A DNA stretch of 10,252 nucleotides. Origin: Bacteroidaceae bacterium. GTDB taxonomy: Bacteria; Bacteroidota; Bacteroidia; Bacteroidales; Bacteroidaceae. Below the pieces are notes generated by a model. That model saw only the letters and a list, made by a program, of their open reading frames with translations. It was not told where the DNA came from and ran no database searches. The position numbers and the translations under genes are program-made. The DNA is taken from the NCBI GenBank assembly GCA_900768625.1, contig CAAGDO010000273.1, positions 1 to 10,252 on the forward strand, read 5' to 3'. Below, piece after piece: positions 6,855 through 10,252 of this stretch. Every line of letters starts with the position of its first letter. Positions within the stretch are counted from its first letter, which is position 1.

Positions 6855-7094
6855 ATGCGCTTGAAGGTCGCTTCAAAGGCCAAGTATGAAGCGTATGATG
6901 ATAGTTATATGAGCTGCCTCACAGCCGACAGCATCGACGATGAAGAACGTGTCGGTCTCTATTCAGAGCAGACACAATGGGCCTACCAGTCCATGTTGGA
7001 GAAGCTGGAAAGCGCCATTCATGCGAATCCTGACTTAAAACACAACGACACCGTCAAAGCCTATTTCAAGCTGATGACCGGAAAGAAGCTGTAA
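6855..7094 (+). CDS. Hypothetical small protein, possibly 5'-truncated by a frameshift
   Basis: I do not recognise this protein of 79-80 residues. It is acidic in the middle (ADSIDDEERVG), then predicted helical (YQSMLEKLESAIHA), and ends FKLMTGKKL. It has no signal peptide, membrane segment or metal motif. The start could be TTG at 6852 or ATG at 6855; neither has a good ribosome site. The same frame is open upstream to 6798 and reads HEEILIFLEDNISKL before the ATG, which looks coding. A separate frame beginning ATG at 6781 reads MTKRFKPDHI and would join HEEILIF smoothly if one base were added near 6811. The original gene may therefore have been about 104 residues, with a one-base loss here. 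G+C resembles the left half, so it may be native. Confidence 0.5.
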   Translation: MRLKVASKAKYEAYDDSYMSCLTADSIDDEERVGLYSEQTQWAYQSMLEKLESAIHANPDLKHNDTVKAYFKLMTGKKL

Positions 7095-7287
7095 GGATTG
7101 GACTGTCTGACTTTCAGGTAGTTAAATTCTTTCCAATCATTGCCAAGAAGCGTTCTTTTGAGGCATTGATATAGGGTGACGGAGATTGTATCTTCTGCGA
7201 TGTAGTGTACGAAGGACTCTGCCGAAGACTTTATCGATGAATCAGGAATGGCAAACGTCCATACGAGACTTAAAAAAATAAGAAAAA
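7095..7287. other. Intergenic transition to AT-rich DNA
   Basis: No plus-strand gene is convincing here; all three frames have stops. The base composition changes from moderate G+C to AT-rich near 7270. The minus strand stays open from 7287 to a stop at 7061, including a stretch reading AEDTISVTLYQCLKRTLL, but I cannot link it to a family. A 14-codon frame (7237-7281) lies just before the next gene and could be a leader or nothing. Confidence 0.4.
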
Positions 7288-8307
7288 ATGAAAAAAGATC
7301 AGGAAATGGAACAATATGTATCTTTCTCACAAGATGACTTTTCATTGGACATGAAAAACAATGTTGTGTATGCAACCGATCCAATAGGAAAGACGGTTGC
7401 CGTAGATACATGGAAATATGCCATATATTTTTTTGATAAAATACAAAGAAAAGATGTATCAAAAGAATCAATATTTATTGATGGTATAAGATTGGATAAG
7501 TATGTCGAGATTTTCAAAAAAGAAAATCACGCACAAAAGATTATAGATTTTATAAGTGACAAGACCTCATGTTCTTTATGCAAAGAAATGGAAACCCAGT
7601 ATAATTCTCATATTAACTGGGTCGCATTGTATGGCCTATGTTCTTATATACGCGAAATAATAATTAGAAGGCTGGCACTCTTGCTAAAACCTACTTTACA
7701 AGATACAATTTCTGAAATTAAAGGACTTGAAAACATCGAAAGTATATCTTTTGGACTTAAAGATGGCAACAATCATACAACCGATTTTTGTGAAATAAAG
7801 AAGATTATTTGGGATTCCATAAAGAATAGTAACGAAACAACTGTCGGATTTCACAAAATAGTAAAGAAGGTTGATATTTATACACACGAATATGGAGAAA
7901 TAGAATTTGTTCGGTATATTTCAAAATTTCTACATGAATATTTTAATGAGGTAAAACGTAGAAAGAATAGCTATCTAACTATAACAGAGCAGAAATTAGT
8001 ATGTTTTTTGTTGAAGTACTTTGGATTTGCTCCTGAAAAGGTTCAGGAATCTAGATTCAGACAATTATTCAATAGTAAGTATAATGCCATAGATCATATT
8101 ATGCCTTTAAAAATCCCAGGACTCTTTGAATCAAATGTAAAACTCTATCTTGAATACATTCCATATAGAGTTTGGTCTAAAGGTAAGATAAATCCTCTAA
8201 AGGAAAAGGATAAGCACAATGAAGCATTCGTGAACCAATTCACTATGCAAATGGGTGATAAACCAGAATTGAAAGAACTTCTTGATTATATCACAGGTAT
8301 AATCTAA
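7288..8307 (+). CDS. Uncharacterised AT-rich protein of 339 residues
   Basis: I do not recognise this family. The predicted product is soluble, with no signal peptide or membrane helix. The N-terminal part has short beta-like stretches (NNVVYATDPIGKTVAVD), a CSLC cysteine pair at 95-98 (alone too little for a zinc site), and amphipathic helices around IREIIIRRLALLLK (121-134). The C-terminal half is helical and basic. EFVRYISKFLHEYFNEVKRRK (206-226) followed by LTITEQKLVCFLLKYFGF has a spacing that could fit a winged-helix or helix bundle, loosely like RteC-type regulators of Bacteroides elements, but I see no firm match. The ATG at 7288 lies in an A-rich run (agaaaaaatga); Met7 is an alternative start. 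Codon use is much more AT-rich than in ppdK, suggesting acquisition by transfer. A strong terminator follows, so it is a separate unit from the next gene. Confidence 0.8.
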   Translation: MKKDQEMEQYVSFSQDDFSLDMKNNVVYATDPIGKTVAVDTWKYAIYFFDKIQRKDVSKESIFIDGIRLDKYVEIFKKENHAQKIIDFISDKTSCSLCKEMETQYNSHINWVALYGLCSYIREIIIRRLALLLKPTLQDTISEIKGLENIESISFGLKDGNNHTTDFCEIKKIIWDSIKNSNETTVGFHKIVKKVDIYTHEYGEIEFVRYISKFLHEYFNEVKRRKNSYLTITEQKLVCFLLKYFGFAPEKVQESRFRQLFNSKYNAIDHIMPLKIPGLFESNVKLYLEYIPYRVWSKGKINPLKEKDKHNEAFVNQFTMQMGDKPELKELLDYITGII

Positions 8308-8331
8308 ATTGGTGATATTCTGTTAATTATT

Positions 8332-8379
8332 GATGGGCGGTAGAAACTAACAGTTTGTTTCTTCCGTCCATCCTTTTTT
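8332..8379 (+). terminator. Intrinsic terminator after the 339-residue gene
   Basis: gatgggcggtagaaac (8332-8347) pairs with gtttcttccgtccatc (8357-8372) over 16 positions, with one T-T mismatch and one G-U pair, around a 9-base loop. Two bases later a run of six T follows (8374-8379). It begins 24 bases after the stop codon and separates this gene from the next transcription unit. Confidence 0.9.
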
Positions 8380-8384
8380 ATGTG

Positions 8385-8392
8385 TAATTTTG
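8385..8392 (+). promoter_or_regulatory. -7 promoter element for the LOTUS-DUF3825 gene
   Basis: TAATTTTG fits the Bacteroidota TAnnTTTG element exactly and is followed by C, as often seen. The -33 element is less clear: TTTC at 8358-8361 lies 23 bases upstream, longer than the usual spacing, and TTTG at 8354-8357 is further still. The start codon at 8437 would leave a leader of roughly 38 bases. Confidence 0.6.
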
Positions 8393-8436
8393 CATCGTTA
8401 AAACAAATTAATGTTAAACTTTAATAGATAGAATTT

Positions 8437-9621
8437 ATGAATACTGAAAGCATTTCAAAAATCAAAGAAATAGTTTCTTTAAACATGAGAGAAGATGGTT
8501 GGACCCCCATGTCTACTATTGGATTAAAACTTATCGCAAGTGGTATTGACATTAAAAAATATGGGGTTGCGAAATTGAAACCATTTTTTGAATCATTAAG
8601 TGAGCACTTTCTTATCGGTGCAGATGAGCAAAGCCATTTGCCATTAGTAAAATGTAATGGCAAAGAAACTCAAAACTCGGTTTCGAGTTTTGAAAAAAAC
8701 ACTAATAGCAATAAAGATGGAATGATACATTTAACTCAGTGGGCAAATATAAACCAGAAGAGTGCCATTAAGACATTGAAGGATATGGCACTTCCAGAAC
8801 GATGGACATACAGCGTTGAGAATGAGAATTATCCAAATCCAATTCTTGCCAAGTATTTGAAATGGACTTTTGTAAAGCTTATGAAAGAGAATAAAATCCT
8901 CTATTCGAATGATTATGCCGCTTTCAATACTGGATTGGTAGATAAGTTCTATAAACCAATTTATGCAGTCTTTGATAAGAATAAGTTCAACAAGCAACCT
9001 TGGCATTTTATTAATTTCTGTGTAGCCGGAAGTAGTACTGTTGCAGCAAGGAAATTGACGGACAACTTTTCGCAGCTCCCAGAAAGAGCGTCTTATATTA
9101 AAAATTACGATGATGTGATTTATGATACGACTCTTCCTGTTGATGTTAATTGGGAGCATATTATACTGGAGAATATAGACAGAATGCCAACAGAACTTCT
9201 TCGTCAAGTATGTTTCGATTCTTTTGATGTTCTTGATCCTTCGCAGTTAAACGAGTGCGACAAACCTCATTATTATGAAGAACTGAGGAATGTTTTGGAA
9301 GCAAATCCAATGCGATTGTCAATGATTTCAAATATGATGGGCACGGCCGTTGAAACAGCCAAGCATAGAGTTGCATGGAATTATAAGACCGCAATACCAG
9401 TGTATTATCCTACAGATGATTCTGTTCATTTGATATTGCCTTTGGCTTTGAATATCAATGAACCTGATGAAATCTCAATAGCATTGGTAATGACTAAGAC
9501 TCCATCCAGACGTTATCGTGCAGTTACCATATTTACATTAGACATGGCATATAGTAATGCAAGATTGGTTACAAAGCCTTCAAGTGATTGGCTAATCGCA
9601 GAGTCAATAAAATCATTATAA
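8437..9621 (+). CDS. DUF3825-domain protein with N-terminal LOTUS/OST-HTH-like domain
   Basis: The protein has 394 residues. Residues about 5-72 (IKEIVSLNMREDGWTPMSTI, then LKPFFESLSEHFLI) have the pattern of a LOTUS/OST-HTH winged helix, a family implicated in RNA binding. A polar linker (73-98) follows. Residues about 110-388 match DUF3825: LPERWTY, ILAKYLKWTFVKLM, AAFNTGLVDKFYKPIYAVF, LPERASYIKNYDDVIYDT, a helix with VETAKHRVAWNYKTAIPVYY, HLILPLAL, and the C-terminal TLDMAYSNARLV-(6)-WL block. The function of DUF3825 is not known; its association with LOTUS domains suggests RNA metabolism or an RNA-linked stress or defence role (inference). The ATG at 8437 follows the promoter at 8385 and an AT-rich leader. 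Stop and next start are adjacent (TAA then ATG at 9622), so the next gene is probably translationally coupled. Composition is AT-rich and foreign-looking. Confidence 0.88.
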   Translation: MNTESISKIKEIVSLNMREDGWTPMSTIGLKLIASGIDIKKYGVAKLKPFFESLSEHFLIGADEQSHLPLVKCNGKETQNSVSSFEKNTNSNKDGMIHLTQWANINQKSAIKTLKDMALPERWTYSVENENYPNPILAKYLKWTFVKLMKENKILYSNDYAAFNTGLVDKFYKPIYAVFDKNKFNKQPWHFINFCVAGSSTVAARKLTDNFSQLPERASYIKNYDDVIYDTTLPVDVNWEHIILENIDRMPTELLRQVCFDSFDVLDPSQLNECDKPHYYEELRNVLEANPMRLSMISNMMGTAVETAKHRVAWNYKTAIPVYYPTDDSVHLILPLALNINEPDEISIALVMTKTPSRRYRAVTIFTLDMAYSNARLVTKPSSDWLIAESIKSL

Positions 9622-9810
9622 ATGAAGAATGTTTTAAAAGTTACAGAGCTGACAGGTTTGCAGAAACTTAAACAAGAGCAACTCATAAATATTATCCTTA
9701 GAAAGGATAGTATAGAACAAAAATTGAGTAATGAAGTGAGAAAACTCAAAAAAACAAATAGACAACTCACAGAACTGATAGAAGAAATAGATAGTTTAAT
9801 GAAATACTAA
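9622..9810 (+). CDS. Small coiled-coil protein coupled to the DUF3825 gene
   Basis: The protein has 62 residues and no recognised family. After a short N-terminus (MKNVLKVTELTGLQKLKQEQ) it is a single long charged helix with Leu/Ile at heptad-like spacing (IINIILRKDSIEQKLSNEV onward to LTELIEEIDSLM), so a dimeric coiled coil is likely. The ATG directly follows the stop codon of the DUF3825 gene with no gap, indicating translational coupling and probably a shared role, for example as an assembly or regulatory partner (inference). It has no membrane segment. Confidence 0.72.
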   Translation: MKNVLKVTELTGLQKLKQEQLINIILRKDSIEQKLSNEVRKLKKTNRQLTELIEEIDSLMKY

Positions 9811-9821
9811 ATATAAGAAGC

Positions 9822-9950
9822 ATGGAAAGAATAACATTAGAAGTTTATCTGAAAAGAAGAACGGAAGTGTTCAAAGTGGGATTCCTGTTAAATAACCCGT
9901 ATCTGATGTGTATGAAATGTTTTCTTGCGTCAGTTCTTTTATTGCTCTGA
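9822..9950 (+). pseudogene. Short frame, apparent 5' end of a third cluster gene cut off by an IS remnant
   Basis: An ATG 11 bases after the previous stop opens a frame of 42 codons. The first 24 or so residues (MERITLEVYLKRRTEVFKVG, then FLLNN) look coding and share the AT-rich style of the cluster. From about base 9895 the DNA is the antisense of an IS1380 transposase fragment, so the remaining residues (PYLMCMKCFLASVLLLL) are translated IS DNA. The most likely reading is a gene that lost everything after its start. It could also be a meaningless short frame. Confidence 0.4.
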
Positions 9951-10217
9951 GGATAGTGTCAGAGCTTCAAGAAGTGTCGGATGAAGTGAGAGATGGTTTA
10001 TCAAATGAGTAGTGACATCCTCAATACATGAGCCATCACAGAAGTAGATACACATGAGAGAACGGATGATTTCGCTGTACTGATAATCGGCAATCTACAT
10101 CTTAGACCGAGGGTTGAGTCGATTACAGATGACAATGTGGAGTTAAATTGCTCCATGACCCGTAAATATTCCTCCGAAAGGAGTGAGTTTCTCAGATTTA
10201 ATTTGTATCTTCGCCAT
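9895..10217 (-). pseudogene. IS1380-family transposase, frameshifted N-terminal remnant
   Basis: On the minus strand four consecutive blocks in different frames spell the N-terminus of a Bacteroidales IS1380-type transposase. They are: 10217-10164 (MAKIQIKSEKLTPFGGIF), 10159-10097 (MEQFNSTLSSVIDSTLGLRC), about 10094-9970 (IADYQYSEIIRSLMCIYFCD, then GSCIEDVTTHLINHLSLHPT) and 9966-9895 (SSDTILRAIKELTQENISYT, then SDTG). The small shifts between blocks mean at least three frame-breaking indels, and the catalytic DDE core and the whole C-terminus are missing. It is inactive. Recognition rests on the remembered family pattern (FGGIF...SEIIRSL...GGSCIEDVTTHL...SDTILRAIKEL...YTSDTGK). The inner edge at about 9895 abuts the truncated frame at 9822, so the deletion removed the rest of the IS and neighbouring DNA. 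Terminal inverted repeats are not identifiable within the window. Confidence 0.82.
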
Positions 10218-10242
10218 ATGTCATATCAGAGTTTTGGTTGTT

Positions 10243-10250
10243 TATTTTTG
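10243..10250 (+). promoter_or_regulatory. Possible -7 promoter element at the right edge
   Basis: TATTTTTG fits TAnnTTTG and points right, out of the window and away from the IS remnant. No good TTTG lies at the expected distance upstream, so it may be a chance match or a promoter supplied by the IS flank for a gene beyond the edge. Confidence 0.3.
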
Positions 10251-10252
10251 CA

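Noticed and set aside
7095..8436. CRISPR array or tRNA gene in the AT-rich region
   Set aside because: No regularly spaced repeats and no cloverleaf with CCA-proximal stem could be found in this stretch or elsewhere in the window.

Overview
The window looks like a chromosomal segment of a Bacteroidota species, most likely Prevotellaceae. The reasons are the gene order purB - rluB-type pseudouridine synthase - asnS, starts that lack Shine-Dalgarno sites and sit in A/T-rich leaders, promoter motifs of the Bacteroidota type (TTTG, about 20 bp, TAnnTTTG), and an IS1380-family remnant of the kind common in gut and oral Bacteroidales. No species is claimed.

Left part (1 to about 6700), core housekeeping DNA with moderate G+C. 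The first 126 bases are a fold-back. Bases 1-96 carry, on the minus strand, the PurB signature region, and this piece is joined head to head to the plus-strand C-terminal third of purB (97-495). The two parts share a perfect 30-bp inverted overlap. Next come two hairpins (541-600), a pseudouridine synthase with a disordered RGG/YQ-rich N-terminal extension of about 200 residues (641-2014), asparaginyl-tRNA synthetase (2119-3537) and, behind its own consensus promoter, pyruvate phosphate dikinase (3910-6636), which ends at a strong intrinsic terminator. An identical 17-bp sequence lies on each side of asnS.

Right part (about 6720 to 10252), accessory DNA. A short hypothetical gene (6855-7094) shows signs of a frameshift near its 5' end. 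From about 7270 the sequence becomes visibly AT-rich. It holds a 339-residue protein I cannot assign (7288-8307) with its own terminator. Then comes a separately promoted cluster: a LOTUS/OST-HTH-like plus DUF3825 protein (8437-9621), a 62-residue coiled-coil protein whose ATG directly follows that stop codon, and a third short frame (9822-9950). That third frame runs straight into a frameshifted minus-strand IS1380 transposase remnant (9895-10217).

How the parts work together: the left half supplies purine synthesis, rRNA pseudouridylation, tRNA-Asn charging and pyruvate/PEP interconversion. The right half is a small imported cassette, apparently trimmed by insertion-sequence activity. Its LOTUS-DUF3825 gene suggests an RNA-linked function. 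That cassette is the best candidate for an undescribed system, but its function cannot be fixed from sequence alone.
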